In this document: positions 8,188 through 16,957 of the stretch, one piece after another | Position numbering within the stretch: position 1 is the first letter of the stretch | How the letters are laid out: the number at the start of each line of letters is the position of its first letter | NCBI RefSeq assembly: GCF_020055675.1 | Contig: NZ_JAIPUS010000002.1 | Coordinates: 182,813 to 246,812 of the forward strand | Source of the DNA: Marivita sp. | GTDB taxonomy: Bacteria; Pseudomonadota; Alphaproteobacteria; Rhodobacterales; Rhodobacteraceae | Length of the DNA stretch: 64,000 nt | Direction of reading: 5' to 3' | Notes under the pieces: generated by a model | What the model saw: the letters and a program-made list of their open reading frames with translations, nothing else | The model's database searches: none | What the model was told of the DNA's origin: nothing | Translations under genes and position numbers: made by a program

Positions 8188-8985
8188 TCAGGCCGGATCG
8201 GGATCGGTATTTCCTGTCATTGTCAACTCGGACAATGCCACCGCCGCATCGCGCAACGCGCTGAGGTAGCTCAGCGCCCTGTCGGCGTCGAAGCGCTGCG
8301 TGGGCGCATGGAAGGACAGCGTTGCCATCAGCCGACCATTGCTGTCGGCGATCGGGACCGCGATGGCGATCATGTCCAGCATGAATTCCTCGTTGTCCAG
8401 CGCATAGCCCTGTGCGCGGACATCGGCCATTTCCTGTTTCAAGGCGGCCGGTTCGGTCAAAGTGTTCGGCGTATGCGCGTCCAGCCGCGATGCCGCCAGG
8501 AACTTGTCGAGATGATTGGGCGCAAGTGTGCTCAGGTACATCTTGCCGCTGGCCGTGCAGTAAAAGGGCACACGGGTCCCGATGGGGAGCTGAATGCGCA
8601 GCGGCCATTCGGTTTCCACCCTTTCGACGTAGACCATGACGTCCCGGTCAGGAAGCGCGATATTGCAGGTTTCACCGATCTCGCGGCTGAGCTTGCGCAG
8701 CACGACCTGACGTGCGGCACGGATCCGCGGGGATGACAGAACCCCGCCGGCAAGTTCACGCAGGCGCGGGCCCGGAGCGTAGCTGCGTCCGTCGATGTCG
8801 CGCTGAAGAAAGCCTTCCTGCTCGAGTGTCTGGAACAACCGGTGAATGGTGGGCTTGGGCAGGCCCAGCACCGCGTTTGCGGCGGTCGGGGTGATCGGTG
8901 CGCCGGCGCGCGCGACCTGTTCGATCACCAGCAGGAGCCGCAAGTTGCTGGGGATCGCGCCCGTCTTGCCGGCCTCGTTGTCCAT
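8188..8985 (-). CDS. iseR: IclR-family transcriptional regulator, likely regulator of isethionate genes
   Basis: 265 residues: N-terminal winged HTH (about residues 12-75; AANAVLGLPKPTIHRLFQTLEQEGFL) and C-terminal IclR effector domain with TASGKMYLS and AIAVPIADSNGRLMATLS. The start at 8985 is preferred over an upstream in-frame ATG because GAGGAC lies before it and it begins 14 bases after the DctM stop. Co-transcribed downstream of the TRAP genes. Isethionate clusters of other bacteria carry an IclR regulator named IseR; the assignment here is by context. It probably acts at the divergent region 12364-12477. Confidence 0.8.
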   Translation of the reverse strand: MDNEAGKTGAIPSNLRLLLVIEQVARAGAPITPTAANAVLGLPKPTIHRLFQTLEQEGFLQRDIDGRSYAPGPRLRELAGGVLSSPRIRAARQVVLRKLSREIGETCNIALPDRDVMVYVERVETEWPLRIQLPIGTRVPFYCTASGKMYLSTLAPNHLDKFLAASRLDAHTPNTLTEPAALKQEMADVRAQGYALDNEEFMLDMIAIAVPIADSNGRLMATLSFHAPTQRFDADRALSYLSALRDAAVALSELTMTGNTDPDPA

Positions 8986-8998
8986 GTGCGAAGCGTCC

Positions 8999-10357
8999 TC
9001 ATCGTTGTGGCAGCAGCGCTGTCGAAAGCTGGGGTACAAGCGCGATCAGCACCCAGACCAGCAGCAGCGCCACGATATACGCCATCGTGTACCGCAGAAG
9101 CTTGAAATAGGGAACGCCCGTCACCCCGGACGCGACATAAAGGTTGAGCCCGTAAGGCGGTGTGATGAAGCCGATCGACGCCCCGACCAGGAACACCACC
9201 GCGAACTGCATCGGGTCGATCCCGACCGAATGGGCAATCGGCGCGAGGATCGGCGCGAGGATGATCGTCACCGGAAGGCTCTCGAGGACCATACCGCCGA
9301 CAAAGACAATGGCCATTGCAGTGAAAAGCACCGCGTAATACCCGCCCATCGAGGTGACGAAATCGCCGATCACCGCCTGGGCACCGAGGACCGACAGGAT
9401 TTGTTGCATGACGACAGAAACGGCGATGAGCGGCGCAAGGATTCCGGTGATCTGCGCCGAGCGCATGGTGATCGAGGGCAGTTCCAGCGGGCTGAACCCC
9501 TCGACCACGAGCATCTCGGAAACGCTCTTTTCGCTCACGTCGCGGGTCTTGTCGCCGCCCATGAGCTTGTGCAGCGGCAGGCTCACAAAGCCCACGATCA
9601 CGCAGAACCCGACCGTCACGCCCGCCGCTTCGGTGGGCGAGAACTTGCCCGTGTAGATCCCCCAGAGCACCAACCCGATGGCGAAGAATCCAAGCCACGC
9701 GCCGATCGCGGTCTTGATGACCCGCGACGGGATGAGGGGGATCACGTGACCCCAGCCGTGTTTCCAGCTGAGCAGAAAGGCTGCGGTCATCATCGCGACC
9801 ACCATCAGCGCGCCGGGCACGATCCCGGCGACGAACAGCTCGGAGATGGGCAGGTTGAGAAGGAACCCGTAGACGATGAAAATGATCGAGGGTGGGATGA
9901 TGATCCCGACCGTGCCGCCTGCCGCGGCCGTCGCGGCCGAGAACCGTTCATCATAGCCGCCCTTGACCATTTCGGGGTGCAGCATCGAGCCGATGGTCGC
10001 CGTGGTCGCCGAGTTGGAGCCGGAAATCGCGGCAAAGAGCCCGCAGGCCCCCAGCGTCGCCATCGACAGCCCGCCACGGATCCAGCCAAGGCAGGCATAC
10101 GCGAAATCCGACAGCCGCCGCGCGATCCCGGAGCGGTTGATCAGGTCGCCGGTCAGGATGAAGAGCGGCATCGCCAACAGTGCAAAGCCGTCGGTGAAGA
10201 CGTCGGCCAGCGCCCCGCCGATGTTCTGAAGCGGCATGTCGAGAGCCAGTGAGACCCCGATCACCCAGTAGCCGATCACCAGGAAAACAGGGACGCCCAG
10301 CAAGAACAGGACGGTGACGCCGACCGAGATGAGCGTGACCAGTGTTGAGAGATCCAT
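8999..10357 (-). CDS. iseM: TRAP transporter large permease (DctM type), probable isethionate uptake
   Basis: 452-residue inner-membrane protein with about 12 membrane segments. Typical DctM segments are seen: FALLAMPLFILTGDLINRSG, a glycine/serine-rich AISGSNSATTATIGSML, and IIIPPSIIFIVYGF with its repeat counterpart GFITPPYGLNLYVAS. It begins 1 base after the DctQ stop. The central region is longer than in many DctM proteins because of a hydrophilic insert around HKLMGGDKTRDVSEKSVSEM. The driving force is expected to be a Na+ gradient, as in other TRAP systems. Confidence 0.88.
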   Translation of the reverse strand: MDLSTLVTLISVGVTVLFLLGVPVFLVIGYWVIGVSLALDMPLQNIGGALADVFTDGFALLAMPLFILTGDLINRSGIARRLSDFAYACLGWIRGGLSMATLGACGLFAAISGSNSATTATIGSMLHPEMVKGGYDERFSAATAAAGGTVGIIIPPSIIFIVYGFLLNLPISELFVAGIVPGALMVVAMMTAAFLLSWKHGWGHVIPLIPSRVIKTAIGAWLGFFAIGLVLWGIYTGKFSPTEAAGVTVGFCVIVGFVSLPLHKLMGGDKTRDVSEKSVSEMLVVEGFSPLELPSITMRSAQITGILAPLIAVSVVMQQILSVLGAQAVIGDFVTSMGGYYAVLFTAMAIVFVGGMVLESLPVTIILAPILAPIAHSVGIDPMQFAVVFLVGASIGFITPPYGLNLYVASGVTGVPYFKLLRYTMAYIVALLLVWVLIALVPQLSTALLPQR

Positions 10358-10358
10358 G

Positions 10359-11027
10359 TCAGTCGCCTCCGATCACGGCCTGGGTGATAAGCGTCTTGCC
10401 CCGGCGAAAATTTTTGATGTCGGTAACGAGGTTCTCGATCACCCGCGCCACCAGAGTGGTAAAGGCCAGCGGCACCGACAACAGGAACCACCATTGCATG
10501 ACATTGTTCGTGCCCAGCATGATCTGGAAATTCGCCGCCGAATTCGCGGCCACCTTGCCGGCGGTTACGACGACCACCCAGGAAAAGCCGATCCAGAGCA
10601 GCGCATCGAGCAGGAGACAGGCCATCTGCCCTCCGCGCGGCATGTTGCTGCGAAACTCGGCAAAGGCCAGATGCGTGCGCAGCTTGACGTTCAGGCTGCA
10701 GCCGAACCACGTCATGATGAGGAACAGGAAAGGCGGCAAGGTCGTGGACCACGGCGCTTGCAGCTCGAAGACGAAGCGACGGATCACCTCCACGAAGATG
10801 ATTCCGCCAATGGCAAGATAGGAGACCACCATAAGCGTCTGCTCGAAATTACGCTCGGCCCATGGCACGATGCGGTAGAGGACGAGGATCACCAGCGACA
10901 GCGCCAGCATCGCCAGAAGCCCCAGTGGCCAGACCCCCGGTGCGCGCATCGCCTCGCTCAGCATCCAGGAATCGCCCGCCGCGACGGCCGCGAAAATCTC
11001 TCCGGTGCCCTGAAACCAGCCGGTCAT
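10359..11027 (-). CDS. iseL: TRAP transporter small permease (DctQ type)
   Basis: 222 residues, on the long side for DctQ. Membrane segments are visible at WPLGLLAMLALSLVILVLY, TLMVVSYLAIGGIIFVEVI, the SLNVKLRTHLAF region, LLLDALLWIGFSWVVVV, and WWFLLSVPLAFTTLVARVI. The start is the ATG at 11027, preceded by AGGGGAGG; the longer in-frame reading to 11447 overlaps the binding-protein gene antisense to its frame and is not real. It lies between the binding protein and DctM in an operon. Confidence 0.82.
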   Translation of the reverse strand: MTGWFQGTGEIFAAVAAGDSWMLSEAMRAPGVWPLGLLAMLALSLVILVLYRIVPWAERNFEQTLMVVSYLAIGGIIFVEVIRRFVFELQAPWSTTLPPFLFLIMTWFGCSLNVKLRTHLAFAEFRSNMPRGGQMACLLLDALLWIGFSWVVVVTAGKVAANSAANFQIMLGTNNVMQWWFLLSVPLAFTTLVARVIENLVTDIKNFRRGKTLITQAVIGGD

Positions 11028-11127
11028 GCACGCCTCCCCTTGAATTGTCGTATGTTTCGGCCGCACCTGCCGGCGGCCGTCGGGGCCGGGCCGCCCACGC
11101 GCGGCGACCCGACCAGAGCCAAACGGA

Positions 11128-12363
11128 TCAGGCCGCGCGCCACCAGCGGCGCGGTTCGACGTTCTCGGCCGGCATGTCGGCCGGCACTTCGCGGGCGACG
11201 TTGTAGATCGACGTATACGTGTCGATACCGCCGGCCCAGTTGTCGAGCCGCTCGCGCCACTGCACCCAGGGTTCCGGGTTGAACTCGGGCGAGCACATCT
11301 CCTCGGCCATCCTGATCTGATCGTCGGCGAGGAAGGCCGGTCGCACATTGTGCTGGTCGAAGATCGTGCCCGGCAATTGCGGATCCGAAAAGCCGACGGT
11401 GTTGACCAGCGCCGCCTCGTTGGCGTGCTGCGCGTAGACCTGCGCAAGATACGCCGATTCCATGATCGCGTCCTGCAGGTGCGGCTCCATCTCGTCGAAC
11501 ACGCGGGCGGACATCGAGGTGTGTTCGGTTCCGCAGAAGAACTTGAGGTCGACCGACTGGCTCACCACCGGCGACATGTTGGCATAGGCCACCGCCGAGG
11601 CCCATGTTTCGGCCCCGTCGATGAGACCCTGCTTGAGACCATCGAGCGTCTCTTCCCAGGCCACTGGCACCGGGTTGAGATTGAGCTGCTGCATGGCGAT
11701 GCGGCCGAGTTGCGTGCCGGTGACACGGTTCTTGGTTCCGAATAGCTCTTCGAGCTTGGTGACGGTCGGTTTGTCGGCAAAGCTGCTGCCGAGTTGAATG
11801 CCGCGCAGCTCGCAATGGCTGAACAGGAACTTGAGCCCGTGCCGCCTTTCCAGCGGATCGCGCAGGATTCGCTGGGATTCCGGCGAATACAGGAAATGAT
11901 ACTGCGAGGCCCGGCTCGGGAACATGTAGGCATAGTCAAGCACGTTAAGGTACGGCGCGCCACCGGCCGAGTTCTGGGTCGAGGCGGCGTACATGTCGAT
12001 CACGCCGGTCTGAGTCTTCTCGACACAGTTGAGCTGACCACAGATTTGGTTGTCGCCGATGAACTCGACGCGGATCTCGCCCTCGGTACGTTCCTCAAGG
12101 TCGCGCGCGAAGGCAAGAACGCCGGCCCGCTCGATCAGCAGGTTCTGCGCGTTGAAGCCCGACGCGCCAAGCTTGAGCGTGTGCTTGGGTTCCTTGCTGA
12201 AACGTTTGGTGTAGGTGCTCTCGGCGGCCTTCGCGAGCGATGGCACCGATACTGCACCGGTCAGCGCGCCAGCGCCCAGTACCACGGATGACAGGCCGAA
12301 CTGGCCTGACAGACGAAACAGGTCCCGCCGGGAAATCCCGGCAAGCGCTTTAGATACTTTCAT
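11128..12363 (-). CDS. iseK: TRAP transporter substrate-binding protein (DctP type) with Tat signal
   Basis: 411 residues. The N-terminus carries SRRDLFRLSG, a twin-arginine motif, followed by a hydrophobic stretch to SVPSLAKAAES, so export is probably by Tat, as for several TRAP receptors. Mature domain features include GVIDMYAAS, VTGTQLGRIAMQQLNLNPVPVAWEET and GLIDGAETW, where a conserved Arg contacts the substrate anion in the family. The ATG at 12363 has GGGAGGATGTC upstream; the longer in-frame start adds no signal-peptide logic. First gene of the leftward operon, divergent from the dehydrogenase gene. Isethionate as ligand is inferred from the neighbouring xsc. Confidence 0.83.
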   Translation of the reverse strand: MKVSKALAGISRRDLFRLSGQFGLSSVVLGAGALTGAVSVPSLAKAAESTYTKRFSKEPKHTLKLGASGFNAQNLLIERAGVLAFARDLEERTEGEIRVEFIGDNQICGQLNCVEKTQTGVIDMYAASTQNSAGGAPYLNVLDYAYMFPSRASQYHFLYSPESQRILRDPLERRHGLKFLFSHCELRGIQLGSSFADKPTVTKLEELFGTKNRVTGTQLGRIAMQQLNLNPVPVAWEETLDGLKQGLIDGAETWASAVAYANMSPVVSQSVDLKFFCGTEHTSMSARVFDEMEPHLQDAIMESAYLAQVYAQHANEAALVNTVGFSDPQLPGTIFDQHNVRPAFLADDQIRMAEEMCSPEFNPEPWVQWRERLDNWAGGIDTYTSIYNVAREVPADMPAENVEPRRWWRAA

Positions 12364-12379
12364 GACATCCTCCCTGATT

Positions 12380-12447
12380 TGCAAGAATGATACTTGCAGT
12401 CTCAATAATGCTGAAATAGCTTGAACCTGGCAAGAAAATTCTTTGCC
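12380..12447. promoter_or_regulatory. Two dyads (TGCAAG-N7-CTTGCA and GGCAAG...CTTTGCC) in the divergent isethionate promoter region
   Basis: The 114-base gap between the TRAP operon and the dehydrogenase gene holds a perfect dyad TGCAAG-N7-CTTGCA at 12380-12398 and a related imperfect dyad at 12429-12447 (GGCAAGAA-AA-TTCTTTGCC). Both share the GCAAG/CTT(T)GC core with centres about 49 bases apart. One lies close to each operon, as expected for a regulator, probably the IclR protein, that controls both directions. Confidence 0.5.
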
Positions 12448-12477
12448 GGCCCAATATTGCACAAGGATCGACCAAAA

Positions 12478-14103
12478 ATGCCCGACCTGTCAGCGGATTA
12501 CGTGATCGTCGGTGCCGGCTCAGCGGGCTGCGTCCTGGCGAATCGCCTCTCCGCCGATCCGAAAACGCGCGTCATCCTGCTGGAGGCGGGCGGGCGGGAC
12601 TTGAACCCGTGGATCCATATCCCGGTCGGCTACTTCAAGACGATGCACAACCCGTCCGTCGATTGGTGCTACCGCACCGAGCCGGACCCGGGGCTGAACG
12701 GCCGCGCACTCGATTGGCCACGTGGTAAGGTGCTGGGGGGCTCTTCTTCTCTCAACGGGCTGCTCTATGTCCGCGGTCAGCCACAGGATTACGACCGCTG
12801 GGCGCAGATGGACAATCCGGGCTGGAGCTGGGACGACGTGCTGCCGCTGTTCAAGCGCTCCGAACAACAGGAGCGTGGCGCGGACGACTTCCATGGCGAC
12901 GACGGGCCGCTCTCGGTGTCGAACATGCGACTGCAACGGCCGATCTGCGACGCCTGGGTCGCGGCCGCGCAAGAGGCGGGCTATCCATTCAATCCCGATT
13001 ACAACGGCGCGACGCAGGAGGGTGTGGGCTATTTCCAGCTCACCGCGCGCAAGGGGCGGCGCTGTTCGGCCGCGGTGGCCTTTCTCAACCCCGTTCGCAA
13101 CCGTGAGAACCTGACCATCCTCACACATGCACAGGCCAGCCGCATCACCTTCGACGGCAGCCGCGCCACCGGAGTGGTTTACCGCGACCGCGCGGGTGTT
13201 GAGCACGTGGTCAGCGCCGGGCGGGAGGTGATCCTTTCCTCCGGGGCCATCGGGTCGCCGCACCTGATGATGCTCTCGGGGCTGGGCGAGGCCGCGCACC
13301 TGAAGGAGCACGGGATCGCGCCGCTTTGCGACCTGCCCGGCGTCGGCCACAACATGCAGGACCACCTTCAGGCCCGGCTGGTGTTCAAGTGTAATGAACC
13401 CACGCTGAACGATGAGGTGCGCAGCGTGTTCGACCAAGCACGCATCGCGGTGAAATACGCGATGTTCCGCTCCGGGCCGATGGCCATGGCAGCGAGCCTC
13501 GCGACAGGTTTCATGCGCACCGGAGATCATGTCGAGACCCCGGATATCCAGTTCCACGTGCAACCTTGGTCGGCTGACAGCCCCGGCGAAGGCGTGCATC
13601 CCTTTTCGGCCTTCACGATGTCGGTCTGCCAGTTGCGTCCCGAAAGCCGCGGGCAGATCCGTCTCGCACCGGGCAATCCGGCCGGATATCCGAAAATCCA
13701 TCCCAACTACCTCTCGACCGAGACAGACTGCCGAACAATCGTCGAAGGGGTCAGGATTGCCCGGCGCATCGCACGCCACGCCCCTCTCGACAGCAAGATC
13801 TCTGAAGAGTTCCGCCCCGACGCGTCGCTTGATTTCGACGACTACGAGGGCACGCTTGATTGGGCGCGCAACCATTCCACCACGATTTACCACCCCACCG
13901 GAACCTGCAAGATGGGTCAAGGCCGGGATGCGGTTGTGGATGCCCGCCTGCGCGTGCATGGGATCAATGGCCTGCGCGTCGCCGATTGCTCGATCATGCC
14001 CGAGATCGTCTCGGGCAACACCAATGCCCCGGCAATCATGATTGGCGAGAAAGCCGCCGACATGATCCGCGAGGATCACGGCGCGCGCGCCCGCGCCACT
14101 TAA
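12478..14103 (+). CDS. iseJ: GMC-family FAD dehydrogenase, probable isethionate dehydrogenase
   Basis: 541-residue choline-dehydrogenase-like flavoprotein. The Rossmann FAD motif GAGSAG is at residues 12-17, ADP-binding LLEAGGRD follows, GMC signature 1 is in [15 protein letters not shown] and signature 2 near [16 protein letters not shown]. The catalytic pair is His472 in [10 protein letters not shown] and Asn516 in GNTNAP. The ATG at 12478 gives [12 protein letters not shown]. Directly upstream of xsc by 33 bases. In this context it most likely oxidises isethionate to sulfoacetaldehyde, the role reported for IseJ, with electrons passed to the respiratory chain. A choline- or other alcohol-oxidising role is less likely given the absence of bet genes. 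Confidence 0.78.
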   Translation: MPDLSADYVIVGAGSAGCVLANRLSADPKTRVILLEAGGRDLNPWIHIPVGYFKTMHNPSVDWCYRTEPDPGLNGRALDWPRGKVLGGSSSLNGLLYVRGQPQDYDRWAQMDNPGWSWDDVLPLFKRSEQQERGADDFHGDDGPLSVSNMRLQRPICDAWVAAAQEAGYPFNPDYNGATQEGVGYFQLTARKGRRCSAAVAFLNPVRNRENLTILTHAQASRITFDGSRATGVVYRDRAGVEHVVSAGREVILSSGAIGSPHLMMLSGLGEAAHLKEHGIAPLCDLPGVGHNMQDHLQARLVFKCNEPTLNDEVRSVFDQARIAVKYAMFRSGPMAMAASLATGFMRTGDHVETPDIQFHVQPWSADSPGEGVHPFSAFTMSVCQLRPESRGQIRLAPGNPAGYPKIHPNYLSTETDCRTIVEGVRIARRIARHAPLDSKISEEFRPDASLDFDDYEGTLDWARNHSTTIYHPTGTCKMGQGRDAVVDARLRVHGINGLRVADCSIMPEIVSGNTNAPAIMIGEKAADMIREDHGARARAT

Positions 14104-14136
14104 CCCCGACATGCAATCTCGAAAGGATTGAAACCC

Positions 14137-15915
14137 ATGAAGATGACCACGGAAGAAGCCTTTGTCAAAACCCTTCAACGGCATGGGATCAAGCACGCCT
14201 TCGGGATCATCGGGTCTGCGATGATGCCGATCTCGGATCTGTTCCCGAAGGCGGGGATCACCTTCTGGGACTGCGCGCACGAGGGCAGCGCGGGGATGAT
14301 GGCGGATGGCTACACCCGCGCAACCGGACGCATGTCGATGATGATCGCGCAAAACGGACCTGGCATCACCAACTTCGTCACGGCTGTGAAAACGGCCTAC
14401 TGGAATCACACGCCGCTGCTGCTGGTCACGCCGCAGGCGGCCAACAAGACCATCGGCCAGGGCGGTTTCCAGGAGGTCGAACAGATGAAGCTGTTCGAGG
14501 ACATGGTCGCCTATCAAGAGGAAGTGCGCGACCCATCGCGCATGGCCGAGGTGCTGGCACGGGTGATTTCAAAGGCCAAGCAGCTTTCGGCGCCGGCGCA
14601 GATCAACATCCCCCGCGATTACTGGACGCATGTGATCGATATCGAGTTGCCCACGGCGCTGGAATTCGAGCGCTCGCCGGGCGGCGAAAACTCCGTGGCG
14701 CACGCCGCAGAGATGCTGTCGGCTGCGAAGAACCCGGTGATCCTCAATGGTGCCGGCGTGGTCCTCTCCGAGGGCGGCATCGCGACAAGCAAGGCGCTGG
14801 CCGAACGGCTCGAAGCGCCGGTCTGCGTGGGCTACCAGCACAACGATGCCTTCCCCGGGTCGCACCCGCTCTTTGCCGGACCCTTGGGCTACAACGGCTC
14901 GAAGGCGGCGATGGAGCTGATCCGCGACGCCGACGTGGTGCTGTGCCTTGGCACACGGCTCAACCCGTTTTCGACGCTGCCCGGCTACGGCATCGACTAC
15001 TGGCCGAAGGACGCGAAGGTCATCCAGGTCGACATCAACCCCGACCGCATCGGGCTGACCAAGACAGTCTCGGTCGGCATCGTCGGCGATGCGGCCAAGG
15101 TGGCGCGCGGTATCCTGGCACAACTCTCGGATAGCGCGGGTGACGAGGGCCGGGAGGCGCGGCGCGGCAGGATTGCCGAGACCAAGTCGAAATGGGCGCA
15201 GCAGCTGTCGTCCATGGACCACGAGGAGGACGATCCCGGCACCACCTGGAACGAACGCGCCCGCGCCGCCAAGCCCGACTGGATGAGTCCGCGCATGGCC
15301 TGGCGCGCGATCCAGTCGGCATTGCCGCGCGAGGCGATCATCTCGTCCGATATCGGGAACAACTGCGCCATCGGCAACACATACCCGGCCTTCGACGCGG
15401 GGCGCAAATACCTCGCACCCGGCCTGTTCGGGCCCTGCGGCTACGGGTTGCCCTCGATCATGGGCGCAAAGATCGGCCAGCCGGACGTGCCGGTGGTGGG
15501 CTTTGCCGGCGACGGTGCTTTCGGCATCGCGGTCAACGAACTTACGGCGATCGGCCGACCGGAATGGCCAGCGATCACGCAGATCGTCTTCCGCAACTAC
15601 CAGTGGGGCGCGGAAAAGCGCAACTCGACGCTGTGGTTCGACGACAATTTCGTCGGCACCGAACTCGACACCCAGGTCAGCTTTGCCCGCATGGCTGAAT
15701 CCTGCGGTCTCAAGGGCGTGGTGGCGCGCACCATGGAAGAGTTGACGGCCGCGCTGCACCAAGCGATCATCGATCAGATGGAAAACAATACCACCACACT
15801 GATCGAGACGATGCTCAACCAGGAACTGGGCGACCCATTCCGCCGAGACGCGATGAAGAATCCCGTCGAGGTCGCCGGGATCGACCCCGCCGACATGATC
15901 GACCAGCCGGCCTGA
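14137..15915 (+). CDS. xsc: Sulfoacetaldehyde acetyltransferase
   Basis: 592-residue thiamine-diphosphate enzyme that converts sulfoacetaldehyde plus phosphate to acetyl phosphate and sulfite. N-terminal Pyr domain has the catalytic Glu in HEGSAGMMADGY; the central domain follows; the C-terminal PP domain carries the ThDP/Mg motif GDGAFGIAVNELTAI ending at the FRNYQWGAEKRN strand. Length and N-terminus MKMTTEEAFVKTLQRHGIKHAFGIIGSA are typical of Xsc rather than acetolactate synthase. The ATG at 14137 follows GAAAGGA; a TTG three codons earlier is less likely. This gene fixes the pathway as C2-sulfonate degradation. Confidence 0.93.
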   Translation: MKMTTEEAFVKTLQRHGIKHAFGIIGSAMMPISDLFPKAGITFWDCAHEGSAGMMADGYTRATGRMSMMIAQNGPGITNFVTAVKTAYWNHTPLLLVTPQAANKTIGQGGFQEVEQMKLFEDMVAYQEEVRDPSRMAEVLARVISKAKQLSAPAQINIPRDYWTHVIDIELPTALEFERSPGGENSVAHAAEMLSAAKNPVILNGAGVVLSEGGIATSKALAERLEAPVCVGYQHNDAFPGSHPLFAGPLGYNGSKAAMELIRDADVVLCLGTRLNPFSTLPGYGIDYWPKDAKVIQVDINPDRIGLTKTVSVGIVGDAAKVARGILAQLSDSAGDEGREARRGRIAETKSKWAQQLSSMDHEEDDPGTTWNERARAAKPDWMSPRMAWRAIQSALPREAIISSDIGNNCAIGNTYPAFDAGRKYLAPGLFGPCGYGLPSIMGAKIGQPDVPVVGFAGDGAFGIAVNELTAIGRPEWPAITQIVFRNYQWGAEKRNSTLWFDDNFVGTELDTQVSFARMAESCGLKGVVARTMEELTAALHQAIIDQMENNTTTLIETMLNQELGDPFRRDAMKNPVEVAGIDPADMIDQPA

Positions 15916-15922
15916 TCCGGGC

Positions 15923-16957
15923 GTGAACCTGCCACCCCTCACCCTCGCGTCCGGCCAACAGGTGGCCGGGCGGGCCAAGGCGTATTTTCCCGGCGTCATG
16001 GTCGCCGTTCTGGTGGCGCTGGCCGCGCAGTTCGTGGCCGAACATTACGGCGCACCGGCGATGCTGATGGCGCTTCTGTTCGGGATCGCGCTCAATTTCC
16101 TGAGCGAAGAGACCTCGGCGGCGGCCGGGATCGGCTTTACCGCGCGATCTGTCCTGCGCTTCGGCGTGGCCATCCTCGGGGCGCGGATCAGCGCCGAGAT
16201 GCTGACCTCGCTCGGTTGGGGAATGATCGGGCTGCTCGTGCTGGGGGTAGTTGCCACGATTCTCTTCGGCGTGGGATTGGCCCGGGTGATCGGGCAAGGC
16301 CCGCGCTTTGCCATACTGACCGCCGGGTCGGTGGCGATCTGCGGCGCCTCGGCGGCCATGGCCATCGCCGCCGTCCTGCCCAGCGACCAGAAATCGGAGC
16401 GCAACCTGCTGTTCACGGTGCTCGGGGTCACGGTGCTCTCGACAGTGGCGATGATCCTCTACCCGATCCTGACCACGGCCCTTGGCTTCGACGAGGTGAC
16501 CGCCGGGGCCTTCATAGGCGCCACTGTGCACGACGTGGCGCAGGTCGTCGGCGCGGGCTTCTCGATTTCCGAGACCGCAGGCGAGACCTCGACACTTGTC
16601 AAGCTGATCCGGGTGTCATTCCTTGCCCCCGTGGTGATCGTGATTGCCATGGTCTGGCGGCAAGCGGCGCCGGAAGCGGACGAGGCACGCCCACCCTTGA
16701 TCCCCGGCTTCGTGGCTGGTTTCCTTGGCCTTGCGACGCTCAACTCCTTCGGGTTGATCCCCGAGGTCGCCAGTGCCTTTTTGGCGAACCTGTCCTCCTG
16801 GGCGCTCTTGGCGGCCATCGCGGCCGTCGGCATGAAGACCGACCTGCGCAATATCGTGCAGGTGGGCGGCGGGGCGATCACGCTCATAGTTGCCGAAACG
16901 CTATTTCTCGCCGGGCTCGTGCTGGCCGGCATCAGCTTTCTGGAGCTGGGACCATGA
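15923..16957 (+). CDS. tauZ: TauZ/YeiH-family putative sulfate/sulfite exporter
   Basis: 344-residue membrane protein with about ten hydrophobic segments. Family-typical stretches include VLRFGVAILGARIS, GSVAICGASAAMAIAAVLPS and FIGATVHDVAQVVGAGFSIS. Starts with GTG at 15923, 7 bases after the xsc stop, and overlaps ackA by 4 bases. YeiH/TauZ proteins are often encoded beside xsc and are proposed to export sulfite or sulfate released from sulfonates; that role is a family-level inference, not proven by sequence. Confidence 0.8.
   Translation: MNLPPLTLASGQQVAGRAKAYFPGVMVAVLVALAAQFVAEHYGAPAMLMALLFGIALNFLSEETSAAAGIGFTARSVLRFGVAILGARISAEMLTSLGWGMIGLLVLGVVATILFGVGLARVIGQGPRFAILTAGSVAICGASAAMAIAAVLPSDQKSERNLLFTVLGVTVLSTVAMILYPILTTALGFDEVTAGAFIGATVHDVAQVVGAGFSISETAGETSTLVKLIRVSFLAPVVIVIAMVWRQAAPEADEARPPLIPGFVAGFLGLATLNSFGLIPEVASAFLANLSSWALLAAIAAVGMKTDLRNIVQVGGGAITLIVAETLFLAGLVLAGISFLELGP

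Noticed and set aside
8846..10252. 468-codon rightward open frame rich in Asp, Arg and His
   Set aside because: Antisense to the DctM permease; composition is typical of an antisense membrane-protein frame.
12520..14517. 665-codon leftward open frame
   Set aside because: Antisense to the GMC dehydrogenase and the start of xsc, both with full active-site motifs.
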